Origin: JAAXKN01 sp050258815
Lineage (GTDB): Bacteria > Bacteroidota > Ignavibacteria > Ignavibacteriales > SURF-24
Assembly: GCA_050258815.1 (NCBI GenBank)
Contig: JBLMZM010000325.1
Coordinates: 1 to 5,633 of the forward strand
DNA: 5,633 bases
Direction: 5' to 3'
Part shown: positions 1-5,483 of the stretch, in pieces
Numbering within the stretch: the stretch's first letter is position 1
How the letters are laid out: every line of letters begins with the position of its first letter
Made by a program: the position numbers and the translations under genes
The notes under the pieces: generated by a model
The model's database searches: none
The model's input: only the letters and a program-made list of their open reading frames with translations
What the model was told of the DNA's origin: nothing

Positions 1-149
1 ACTGAGGGAGTCAATTGGCAGGGATAATCATATTTGCATAAAAACCCCCAGGATCAGCTATAAAATTTGACCCGGACTTTATTCTTTCAAATGAGTCAAT
101 TTTCCCATAAATCAGTGAGTATTATTTATGGCTGCTCTCTGATTTTCTT

Positions 150-1181
150 TCATCTCCTTTTAATTGTGATTATTTGGGCCTGATTGCCCGCAAAACTTAC
201 TGCTGCGGCAATGTTTGATGTTGCCTTAATTCCTCCTGTAATATCACTATGGGAAGGAAGAGCAAACTCCTTGAATCTCTTCCCGTTGTAGTGAATCATT
301 ACGTCAGTTGTCCAATTTATTCCATAGAAGTATATGTCTATTGGACTTACTGCAAAGGAAGCCCCAATGGAGGTGCCAGATGTAGGGGTAAAAATGACCT
401 GCTTTGCCTTTGTTTCAATATTGAATTTCCATATAGGGCCGTTTCCAATGAAAAGCTCCTTCTCATTTGCAAGCGTGAGTGTCCAGCCGTTGAATTCTGT
501 ATTCTGTGACTGACTCGTGTAGATTACTTCAGCCGCTGAATTCTGAAGCTTTACTATACTTGTCTGATACTGGCTGTTTAATGCCAGGGCATATGACACT
601 CCTGTAATCTTAGAACCCGTGATGCTGTAGAAATGCCACTGAGTGTCAAAATCCAGCTTTTCCCATTCTTTGCCATTGAAGTGTACTATTGTCCCCCAAG
701 GGCCTATGCCCCAGATGTTCTCAGGAGAGCCGATCCAAAGCTGGGTTACTCTCTGCCCCTGAGTAAAAGTTCCTCCTTTATAGCTCGTGACCAGTTCATA
801 TTTCTCATTCTCAACCTTTGCTACGCCTCCATTTGCCAGGTAAAACCTTGTGCCGTCGTGCCATATGGAATAAACCTCAGCATAGCTGTTTCTAATTCCT
901 TTCCAATATCTACCATTCCAGTGCATTAGATTACCGTCCAGACTATCGCCTGTAGGCACATCTCCACATGTCCATATATCATTCTCATTAAATATCCACA
1001 CGTCATAAAAAATACAGGATGAAATACTAGTGCCTCCGAAGCGTTTAACCTCAAAGGTGAAATTCTGGGATGTGGAATCGGGTACTGCTTTTTTGTCCTC
1101 GGGTTCAGTGGAACTTTTGCAGTTAAATGCAATGATTGATATAAATACGAGAAAAGCTAATTTAAAAGGCCTAAGTTTCAT
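150..1181 (-). CDS. Secreted lipoprotein with propeller-like WNG repeats
   Basis: Predicted 343-residue envelope lipoprotein of unknown function. The reading frame stays open up to 1286, but I choose the ATG at 1181. From there the protein opens with MKLRPFK, a hydrophobic stretch and a lipobox-like IIAFNC, with Cys21 followed by the hydrophilic linker KSSTEPEDKK. A weak AAAGG ribosome binding site lies a few bases upstream. The longer start would bury the signal peptide behind 35 residues. At least three repeats are visible, at about residues 58-96, 145-178 and 274-309. Each has a hydrophobic strand, an acidic or Asn residue before I-W or I-Y, a Gly turn, then H-aromatic-N-G-K/R-x-aromatic (LMHWNGRYW, IVHFNGKEW, MIHYNGKRF). 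This pattern suggests a beta-propeller or Kelch-like fold, which is inferred. The end IITIKRR looks natural. No catalytic motif was recognised. A terminator upstream separates it from the next gene, so it probably has its own promoter. Confidence 0.8.
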   Translation of the reverse strand: MKLRPFKLAFLVFISIIAFNCKSSTEPEDKKAVPDSTSQNFTFEVKRFGGTSISSCIFYDVWIFNENDIWTCGDVPTGDSLDGNLMHWNGRYWKGIRNSYAEVYSIWHDGTRFYLANGGVAKVENEKYELVTSYKGGTFTQGQRVTQLWIGSPENIWGIGPWGTIVHFNGKEWEKLDFDTQWHFYSITGSKITGVSYALALNSQYQTSIVKLQNSAAEVIYTSQSQNTEFNGWTLTLANEKELFIGNGPIWKFNIETKAKQVIFTPTSGTSIGASFAVSPIDIYFYGINWTTDVMIHYNGKRFKEFALPSHSDITGGIKATSNIAAAVSFAGNQAQIITIKRR

Positions 1182-1316
1182 TAATCTTACCTTTGTTAAT
1201 TTCGGAAGATTGTTTTCGGAAAAAATGATGAGGGAAAATAGAAAAATGGGGAGAATTTTCAAACGGGCCTCATTGAACAGCAGCACACAAAATTGTGCAG
1301 GGAAGTGTCAAAATGG

Positions 1317-1349
1317 AAAAAGCCCTTAAAGAATAAATCTTCAAGGGCT
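1317..1349 (-). terminator. Rho-independent terminator of the T9SS repeat protein gene
   Basis: Arms 1321-1332 (plus strand AGCCCTTAAAGA) and 1338-1349 (TCTTCAAGGGCT) pair over 12 bp around a 5-nt loop. The only non-Watson-Crick position becomes a G-U pair in the minus-strand transcript. In that direction the stem is followed by a run of T. On the plus strand no T-tract follows. It therefore acts on the minus strand, about 23 bases after the stop codon at 1372. Confidence 0.88.
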
Positions 1350-1371
1350 ATGAATTAAATATTACCTGAAG

Positions 1372-2961
1372 TTATTTAATCAATAGGAGTTTCTTTGAAC
1401 TTCTGAACTCTCCTGCCTGAATGGAATAAATGTACATTCCACTGGGAAGAGAAGAACCATCAAACTGAACTTTATAATCTCCTGCACTCTGCTCTTTTTT
1501 GACAAGTGTTGATACTTCACGGCCGAGCATATCATAGATCTTCAATTCCACAAAGGACTGCTTCGGGATTGAATAGCCTATAGTTGTTGTCGGGTTAAAG
1601 GGATTAGGATAGTTCTGCAGAAGACTAAACCCACTTGGAGCAGTATTGATCCTTTCAACACCTGTAAACTGGCCGTATTGCACTTCGACAACTGCATTAT
1701 TCAGGAATAAAAAGGCTTTCCCTTCGTCATAATAAAGCAACATCTGACCAGCATACGGGACCCAGGTCTCCCCTTCTAGCGCCCATTTGAAAGATTCACC
1801 TTTTACTGCATTTCCATAATTGTCATATTTATAATCCTGCTTAAAAGTTTTCAGCCAGGCGTCATTGTACCATTCTTCAGCAACATCGCTTAACAATTTC
1901 CCATTCTCATAAATGTAAGTGTGTCTGTTGCTGTTTATCCAGCTGCCATCTGTCCATTTTTCATAAACATAAGACGTATTATTTTTATCGCTGTCATAAG
2001 TATAAGTTGTTCTGTTGAGATTTACCCAGATTCCGTTAACCAGAGTTTCTACAAGAAGGCTCCTCGTATTTCCATTATTACTGTTTATCCAGGATCCTCT
2101 TACAGTAGAGGTGACTGCACCATTCATCCAGAACTCGGAGATATAGGAAAGCGGATTTCCCTTGTCATCATACGTACTAGTTCCTCTGAAAGAAGTCACC
2201 CAGGTTCCGTTTTTCCAATCTTCCATAAGTCTGGTAATCTCATTTCCCATGGCGTCATAAGTGCTGGTATATTTGCGCACATTTACCCAGGCGTTATTAG
2301 TCCATTTCTCAACGAGTGTATTAAGTATTTCGCCCTTTTCAGAAAATGTATAAGTTGTTCTATCAGCGCTCAAAAGCAGGCCTTTCTGGAACTGCTGGTA
2401 AAGCATTGTAAGGATTTTACCATCATCATTATAAGTATTAACATCTCTTGAAAGTATTTCGTCATTTTCAATAGAAACAGAGGAAAGCACATTCCCCTTG
2501 TCATCTAAAGTATCAATTCTGGAACTGGCAGATACTACGCCGGCACTTTGCCATAGTTCAGAAAATGATTTACGGACTCTGCCGTTATCATCATATGTTA
2601 CAGTTATCTTGTGCCGGGTTTCCCATACGCCGTTTTTCAATTCCTGAGAAGTACGAAGCTTTAAGTCACCATTATCATAATAGGTATAGTTTTCCCTGCG
2701 GATTGAATCCATAACAACAAGCACCGGGTTGAAAACAACTCTGTTTAACTTAAAAACGTCCCTGTTTTTATCAAGCCGCATCAGATGGGGCATAATCGGG
2801 GGCAGATGATCTTCCTCCTCGGGTGAGGGGTATAGATTTTTTTCATTTCTTAAAGGATTGATGCCTGCATATGGAAGCTTCTGCCGGTTAAGAATATTTT
2901 GCGGATAGAAATTTACTGACAATAGTATCAAGCACACATGGAGGAGTACAATTATTTTCAT
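1372..2961 (-). CDS. T9SS-exported protein with 29-residue tandem repeats
   Basis: A 529-residue secreted protein, function unknown. Residues 1 to about 20 (MKIIVLLHVCLILLSVNFYP) form a signal peptide for Sec export. After a short linker, residues about 92-420 consist of about twelve units of about 29 residues with consensus T-Y-x-Y-D-x-x-G-N near the start and E-x-W-x-N-G-x-W-V-N near the end. Residues 446-529 are a type IX secretion sorting domain (TIGR04183-like): N-Y-P-N-P-F-N-P-T-T-T-I, then K-I-Y-D-M-L-G-R-E-V, L-P-S-G-M-Y-I-Y and a terminal KKLLLIK. In T9SS substrates this domain directs passage across the outer membrane and is usually cleaved, leaving the protein surface-anchored or released. 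The repeats recall YD or RHS-type beta repeats, but no RHS core or toxin domain is present. Adhesion or surface-layer roles are guesses. The start is the first ATG of the frame; only a weak GGGG stands before it. Its transcript ends at the hairpin downstream. Confidence 0.9.
   Translation of the reverse strand: MKIIVLLHVCLILLSVNFYPQNILNRQKLPYAGINPLRNEKNLYPSPEEEDHLPPIMPHLMRLDKNRDVFKLNRVVFNPVLVVMDSIRRENYTYYDNGDLKLRTSQELKNGVWETRHKITVTYDDNGRVRKSFSELWQSAGVVSASSRIDTLDDKGNVLSSVSIENDEILSRDVNTYNDDGKILTMLYQQFQKGLLLSADRTTYTFSEKGEILNTLVEKWTNNAWVNVRKYTSTYDAMGNEITRLMEDWKNGTWVTSFRGTSTYDDKGNPLSYISEFWMNGAVTSTVRGSWINSNNGNTRSLLVETLVNGIWVNLNRTTYTYDSDKNNTSYVYEKWTDGSWINSNRHTYIYENGKLLSDVAEEWYNDAWLKTFKQDYKYDNYGNAVKGESFKWALEGETWVPYAGQMLLYYDEGKAFLFLNNAVVEVQYGQFTGVERINTAPSGFSLLQNYPNPFNPTTTIGYSIPKQSFVELKIYDMLGREVSTLVKKEQSAGDYKVQFDGSSLPSGMYIYSIQAGEFRSSKKLLLIK
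1702..2688 (-). repeat. About twelve 87-nt coding tandem repeats
   Basis: The Y-D-x-x-G landmark recurs at residues about 93, 122, 151, 176, 205, 234, 263, 292, 320, 349, 378 and 409 of the T9SS protein, mostly 29 apart (87 nt). The unit starting near residue 292 has lost its YD. Similarity also survives in the DNA: the same 14-mer GTATAAGTTGTTCT occurs at 2000-2013 and 2348-2361, exactly four periods apart. The ACCCA words at 2024, 2198 and 2285 are also in register with the 87-nt period. This points to growth by tandem duplication followed by divergence. Confidence 0.8.
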
Positions 2962-3019
2962 TTAGGCCCCGGATGTATAATTGAACAATATTTCCTGCAT
3001 ATATATTGCATGATTACAG

Positions 3020-3053
3020 AAGTTAATTTTCATCCTTAGTAAAACATTAACTT
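3020..3053. repeat. Intergenic inverted repeat, possible weak terminator
   Basis: AAGTTAAT at 3020-3027 and ATTAACTT at 3046-3053 are perfect inverse complements with an 18-base spacer. It lies in the 140-base gap between the T9SS protein gene and the beta-barrel gene, about 50 bases after the stop codon of the latter. It is AT-rich and lacks a clear T-tract, so it could be a weak terminator, an operator or chance. Confidence 0.3.
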
Positions 3054-3101
3054 ATGTCATGGTAAAAGTAATGAATTCCATTAAAATCAGAAACAAGTTG
3101 A

Positions 3102-3812
3102 TTAAATACTTATTCCAAGACCAATCCTTACGGAAGTTAAATTATAAAACCAGTTGCCGGAAGTTACTGTAGTGGATGATCCGCCCCTGGAAGAGTCCGA
3201 TTGCGCTACGTATTCATAAACATATTCTGATTTGCTCCAGTTTTTTCCGCCAGTAAGCTGCGTCTCGGCAAAAACACGGAGGCTCTGGTTTAAGAAAGCT
3301 TCCAGGCCGATGAATGCTGAAAGGCCTGCTGAAAAGCCATAGGTAAGGTTTGTGTTCGTCTGATTAATGTTGGAAGTATAACTATCCTTGTTTGAAACCA
3401 CCTGTTTGTTTCTGTTATATGATATAAAAGGTCCCGCACCTGCATAGGCCTGGCCAAGATGGGATCTGTAGAAGTTATAAGAGTAAGCAAATTCTGCTGT
3501 AATGTTATTTAAGCTGTTAGAGTTATTATTCTCAACGGTCCGCATGTCCTGTGAGGAACTGTTTTTCTCATTCCGGTCACTTTTCATATCTGAATACGAA
3601 CTTGAAAGATCGATGCGAAGCCTGAGGTTGGAGTTCCCCGAATTATAGAACTTATAGGCAAGGGCATAACCGTTGATGAAATAGAAACAGAAAGTATTCT
3701 GAGGTAAGTTTGTCTTTACCTCTGTGGAATCATTAACCTGAGCTACTGAGACATTATTGATTGAACTTACCATAAGTACAGCGGTTAAAAGGAAAAGAGT
3801 TAGAAGTTTCAT
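3102..3812 (-). CDS. Outer-membrane beta-barrel protein, family unknown
   Basis: A 236-residue protein with a clear N-terminal signal peptide (MKLLTLFLLTAVLMVSSI, predicted cleavage near VAQ at 23-25). The mature part alternates polar and hydrophobic residues, with aromatic girdles and glycine-rich strands, for example AYAGAGPFISYNR, LTYGFSAGLSAFIGLEAFL, LRVFAETQLTGG and the final VRIGLGISI. Two or three long Ser/Asn-rich loops (about residues 72-100, 138-155 and 200-215) look like extracellular loops. Size and pattern fit an 8-stranded outer-membrane barrel of the OMP_b-brl type; this is inferred from composition, with no specific subfamily recognised. The start at 3812 is supported by a good GGGAG ribosome binding site at 3820-3824, seven bases ahead of the ATG. 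It is divergent from hicBA and separated from the T9SS gene by 140 bases, so it is probably monocistronic. Confidence 0.82.
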   Translation of the reverse strand: MKLLTLFLLTAVLMVSSINNVSVAQVNDSTEVKTNLPQNTFCFYFINGYALAYKFYNSGNSNLRLRIDLSSSYSDMKSDRNEKNSSSQDMRTVENNNSNSLNNITAEFAYSYNFYRSHLGQAYAGAGPFISYNRNKQVVSNKDSYTSNINQTNTNLTYGFSAGLSAFIGLEAFLNQSLRVFAETQLTGGKNWSKSEYVYEYVAQSDSSRGGSSTTVTSGNWFYNLTSVRIGLGISI

Positions 3813-3845
3813 AATATTTCTCCCAGGATTAAAATTGTTTCAATA

Positions 3846-3888
3846 AGTATAGTGCCACGTATGGTTTGTAAAACTCATATCAAAAATA
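3846..3888 (-). promoter_or_regulatory. Candidate promoters for the beta-barrel gene
   Basis: Two alternatives can be read on the minus strand. One is a Bacteroidota -7 box, TATTTTTG (3881-3888, fits TAnnTTTG), without a recognisable -33 TTTG. The other is a sigma70-like pair, TTTACA (3867-3872) and TATACT (3846-3851), with a short 15-base spacer. Either would give a short leader before the ATG at 3812. Neither is strong. Confidence 0.3.
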
Positions 3889-4038
3889 AAAGGATCTATA
3901 TACATATATATGGTGACGAGAGTTGTTTTCGGAAAATTCTTGTGAAAAATAGTTATTTTTTGCTGGATTGGGGGGTTTTGCACAATGTTCCTGTTGTCGG
4001 AAGCCCTGCCCGTGGCTGGTGTCATTTAATCAATTGTC
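3889..4038. other. Intergenic spacer without recognised gene
   Basis: This is the middle of the 302-base gap between the divergent beta-barrel gene and hicB. It holds AT-rich stretches including the palindrome CATATATATG (3903-3912), a tight AAAAATA/TATTTTT inverted repeat (3945-3951 and 3954-3960) and a G-run at 3970-3975. Short frames exist on both strands (for example 3852-4046 plus and 3840-4025 minus), but neither has a ribosome binding site or recognisable motifs. I see no RNA gene. Confidence 0.5.
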
Positions 4039-4069
4039 TTGATTAGGCCTGCTGTAATTATTACATTTG
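4039..4069 (+). promoter_or_regulatory. Bacteroidota-type promoter of hicBA
   Basis: TACATTTG at 4062-4069 matches the TAnnTTTG -7 consensus of Bacteroidota housekeeping promoters. TTG at 4039-4041 lies 20 bases upstream, the expected place of the -33 TTTG element. Transcription would begin near 4076, leaving a leader of about 40 bases before the hicB ATG. Confidence 0.5.
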
Positions 4070-4078
4070 TAGTAATTA
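4055..4078. promoter_or_regulatory. Candidate HicB/HicAB operator dyad
   Basis: TAATTATTAC (4055-4064) and GTAGTAATTA (4069-4078) are inverse complements at 9 of 10 positions around the 4-base centre ATTT. Inside it is a second, perfect dyad, TGTAAT-T-ATTACA (4053-4065). The -7 box TACATTTG sits in its centre, so a bound repressor would block RNA polymerase. Toxin-antitoxin operons are commonly autorepressed through such palindromes; binding here is inferred. Confidence 0.5.
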
Positions 4079-4114
4079 ATAGCCGTAAATAATATCCAAG
4101 AGTGATAATATACG

Positions 4115-4453
4115 ATGAAAAATATACAGGTAGATGTACAGATATTTATGATAAAAAAAGGCGACTTTTACGTTGCCTATGCGCCTGCACTTGAACTTTC
4201 AGCCTATGGACCCACGATGGAAGAGGCACAGGAAGATTTCGGGCAGGTACTGCGTATTTTTCTTGAAGAAACAACAGAAGCGCACACACTTACGGATGTA
4301 CTGCTCGATTTAGGGTGGAAGCTACAGAAAAAGCCTGTAACCCGGTATACTCCCCCGGTTTTTAACAGGAATTCAATTAAATCCAGTAAAAAGCTCCCGC
4401 AGGCATCCAGATTCATTAAAACCGAAAGAAAGCCGATAAAAATACCCGTTTAG
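4115..4453 (+). CDS. hicB: HicB-family antitoxin
   Basis: A 112-residue antitoxin of the type II HicBA system, expected to bind and neutralise the HicA RNase encoded next. Residues 1-70 show the HicB partial RNase-H fold: N-terminal strands, then G-D-F-Y-V-A-Y-A-P-A-L-E-L-S-A-Y-G-P-T-M-E-E-A (the conserved YxAxxPxLxLSAyGxTxeEA pattern), a helix with FGQVLRIFLEET, and LLDLGWKLQKKP. The C-terminal part (about 75-112) is a basic tail ending KPIKIPV, and I do not recognise a ribbon-helix-helix or helix-turn-helix in it, although many HicB proteins carry one. Ribosome binding is weak (AAGAGTG at 4098-4104). It precedes hicA by nine bases, the reverse of the classical hicA-hicB order but a known arrangement. 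With the dyad over its promoter, autoregulation is likely. It is the first gene of the only plus-strand unit here. Confidence 0.88.
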   Translation: MKNIQVDVQIFMIKKGDFYVAYAPALELSAYGPTMEEAQEDFGQVLRIFLEETTEAHTLTDVLLDLGWKLQKKPVTRYTPPVFNRNSIKSSKKLPQASRFIKTERKPIKIPV

Positions 4454-4464
4454 GAACTCATCAT
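4452..4464 (+). repeat. Left arm of 13-nt inverted repeat flanking hicA
   Basis: AGGAACTCATCAT, identical in inverse orientation to 4713-4725. It contains the end of the hicB stop codon, the hicA AGGA ribosome binding site and the first two bases of the hicA ATG. The match stops on both sides after exactly 13 bases. Confidence 0.75.
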
Positions 4465-4693
4465 GGGGGAAAAAGACTCCGTCACCAATAAGGATTTCCG
4501 CAAGTATCTTGAATACATTAGATGCTCTTATAAAAGAACCAGCGGGGACCACGTTGTTTATACGAAACCGGGGTTAAAGAGACCGATTATTTTCAGAGCA
4601 AAAGGAGATATTCCTCTCCTCCATATTAAGACAAACCTCAAAACGCTGAATGTAACGCTGAAAGATTTTCTGGAGACAATTAAAAAGTTTTAA
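4463..4693 (+). CDS. hicA: HicA-family mRNA interferase toxin
   Basis: A 76-residue toxin of the HicA (YcfA) family, small dsRBD-fold RNases that cut mRNA and arrest translation until bound by HicB. The order of elements fits: an N-terminal helix (NKDFRKYLEYI), then Y-K-R-T-S-G-D-H-V-V-Y with His30 at the catalytic histidine position, a strand of the kind K-R-P-I-I-F-R, and the closing H-I-K-T-N-L-K-T-L-N-V-T-L-K-D-F-L helix. Length is normal and the ORF is intact, so the toxin is probably active. An AGGA ribosome binding site (4452-4455) overlaps the hicB stop codon, which suggests translational coupling. The last 14 bases overlap the end of the broken minus-strand nucleotidyltransferase gene. 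One arm of a 13-nt inverted repeat covers its ribosome binding site and the first two bases of its ATG. Confidence 0.88.
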   Translation: MGEKDSVTNKDFRKYLEYIRCSYKRTSGDHVVYTKPGLKRPIIFRAKGDIPLLHIKTNLKTLNVTLKDFLETIKKF

Positions 4694-4832
4694 CAAGTAG
4701 AAAACTTATTATATGATGAGTTCCTCTTGAACCATAGCAGTACATCTGATATATCAGATCGCCGAATTTCTCCTTCAGCCTTGCCTTTACGTTAAGGGCG
4801 TGCTGATAGTCAGTTTCAATCAAGGTATTCAT
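4680..4832 (-). pseudogene. Truncated minimal nucleotidyltransferase (MNT-like)
   Basis: A 50-codon frame from ATG 4832 to TAA 4680. Residues 1-37 (MNTLIETDYQHALNVKARLK, then EKFGDLIYQMYCYGSRG) read as the N-terminus of a minimal nucleotidyltransferase: a lead-in helix, L-K-E-K-F-G-D, a strand, and the G-S-R of the nucleotide-binding GSRxRG motif. The family continues with a second conserved motif containing two acidic metal-binding residues. Here that part is absent: after GSRG come THHIISFLLVKTF and a stop, so catalysis is impossible. The start codon remains, but the SD-like CGGGA ahead of it is weak. The homology ends at the right arm of the 13-nt inverted repeat, and the final codons run into hicA. 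Such proteins are often partners in MNT/HEPN toxin-antitoxin pairs; no HEPN gene is left here. It could be a short expressed ORF, but a remnant is more likely. Confidence 0.65.
4713..4725 (-). repeat. Right arm of 13-nt inverted repeat flanking hicA
   Basis: On the minus strand this reads AGGAACTCATCAT, an exact copy of 4452-4464 in opposite orientation, 248 bases away. It lies within the truncated nucleotidyltransferase frame directly after its GSR codons, where it encodes G-T-H-H. Confidence 0.75.
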
Positions 4833-4911
4833 AAATCCCGCATTATTTTACTTTGAATATACAAAATTTATATATGAAGTAGCAGAGGACATATGTGATG
4901 GGTGCTATACG

Positions 4912-4949
4912 AAAAAGCCCGAAAACGTGACTAAATATGTTCCCGGGCT
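4912..4949 (-). terminator. Rho-independent terminator downstream of the small membrane protein gene
   Basis: Plus-strand arms 4916-4926 (AGCCCGAAAAC) and 4939-4949 (GTTCCCGGGCT) pair over 11 bp in the minus-strand transcript, with two G-U wobbles and a 12-base loop. A run of T follows in that direction. It lies about 100 bases after the stop codon at 5053 and ends in the same GGGCTTTTTC as the terminator near 1317. On the plus strand it pairs less well and no T-tract follows. Confidence 0.8.
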
Positions 4950-5052
4950 ATATTCTTTCTTAAGCGGAAAGAGTGGGATTTTAAGTCACTGTCAAAATTG
5001 TTGGATTTCAGGCTACATTTAAAATTATTCGAAAGCCGATATCCTAAAAATG
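4950..5052 (-). other. 3' untranslated stretch between stop codon and terminator
   Basis: About 100 bases between the membrane-protein stop codon and the hairpin. No open frame with a start, no further repeat and no recognised motif was seen. With 4833-4911, the leader of the truncated nucleotidyltransferase, it makes up the non-coding gap of about 220 bases. Confidence 0.45.
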
Positions 5053-5400
5053 TTACCAATCGCCAATGACCATTTTTAAGATAAAACAGTAAAAGTAGAA
5101 AAGAGCAAGTGGTATTGCCTGTAAAATAACTTTGTATTGGGGATTAATATCCCAAGTAAAAATCAATACAGCGGGTATTACTACAACTATAAGAAAAAAA
5201 GTAATCCATCCAAATTTTCTTTCCTCGAAAAGTGTCTTTAATAGCAGTGGTGTAAACAGGAGGGCGGCGATAGCCATCAAAATCATCGCAAGGTCAGTTA
5301 AGAAATATAATACGACAATAAACGAACTTGACAACTCGTAATTGAGATATTTTTGTAATCTTTCAATATTATATCTTCTATTAATACCTATTTCAATCAT
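5053..5400 (-). CDS. Small membrane protein with about three helices, unknown function
   Basis: A 115-residue integral membrane protein that I do not recognise. After a polar, basic N-terminus (about 1-25, containing NRRYNIERLQKYL), hydrophobic segments lie at about 27-54 (long, ending in a Pro-containing LLFTPLLL), 64-83 (WITFFLIVVVIPAVLIF) and 89-112 (VILQAIPLALFYFYCFIL). The loop between the first two is charged (KTLFEERK). No catalytic motif is visible. The start at 5400 is supported by an AGGGG ribosome binding site at 5407-5411, six bases before the ATG. It lies 83 bases after the amidase gene, with no hairpin terminator between them, so it may share that transcript. A minus-strand terminator follows at 4912-4949. 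Real expression is likely because of the ribosome binding site and terminator, but the role is unknown. Confidence 0.7.
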   Translation of the reverse strand: MIEIGINRRYNIERLQKYLNYELSSSFIVVLYFLTDLAMILMAIAALLFTPLLLKTLFEERKFGWITFFLIVVVIPAVLIFTWDINPQYKVILQAIPLALFYFYCFILKMVIGDW

Positions 5401-5483
5401 AGGAGACCCCTAATTCGGTTTATCCCTTCAACAAATGATTTTTGAGGATAGTAAGCTAAAACAAGTAAAATTTTTTTAAGGTC

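Noticed and set aside
11..121. Minus-strand open stretch of 36 codons ending DPGGFYANMIIPAN
   Set aside because: It looks protein-like but has no start codon after the preceding stop except a very late ATG and no recognised family. The lipoprotein ends naturally before it, so a frameshift is not supported. It could be a gene scar; evidence is insufficient.
1182..1286. N-terminal extension of the lipoprotein to the ATG at 1286
   Set aside because: It would place 35 extra residues ahead of a proper signal peptide and lipobox; the ATG at 1181 gives a normal lipoprotein start.
1283..1311. TTGACA (minus strand 1311-1306) and small inverted repeat GCACA/TGTGC upstream of the lipoprotein gene
   Set aside because: TTGACA lacks a matching -10 box at 16-18 bases, and the hairpin is only 5 bp; neither supports a promoter call.
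1921..2451. Long plus-strand open frame of 176 codons
   Set aside because: It is antisense to the in-phase 87-nt repeats of the T9SS protein; the periodic codons of the true gene keep the opposite frame open. No ribosome binding site or family motif.
2996..3010. Imperfect palindrome TGCATATATATTGCA upstream of the T9SS gene
   Set aside because: AT-rich, short and imperfect; likely chance in such composition, with no clear relation to a promoter.
3840..4046. Overlapping short open frames on both strands in the spacer before hicB
   Set aside because: Without ribosome binding site, family motif or consistent composition; the region is AT-rich and non-coding in appearance.
4465..4712. Idea that inverting the hicA segment would restore an intact nucleotidyltransferase
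   Set aside because: Reading the minus-strand frame through the inverted segment gives G-T-H-H-G-G-K-R-L-R-H-Q and a stop, not the expected acidic motif, so inversion does not repair the gene.
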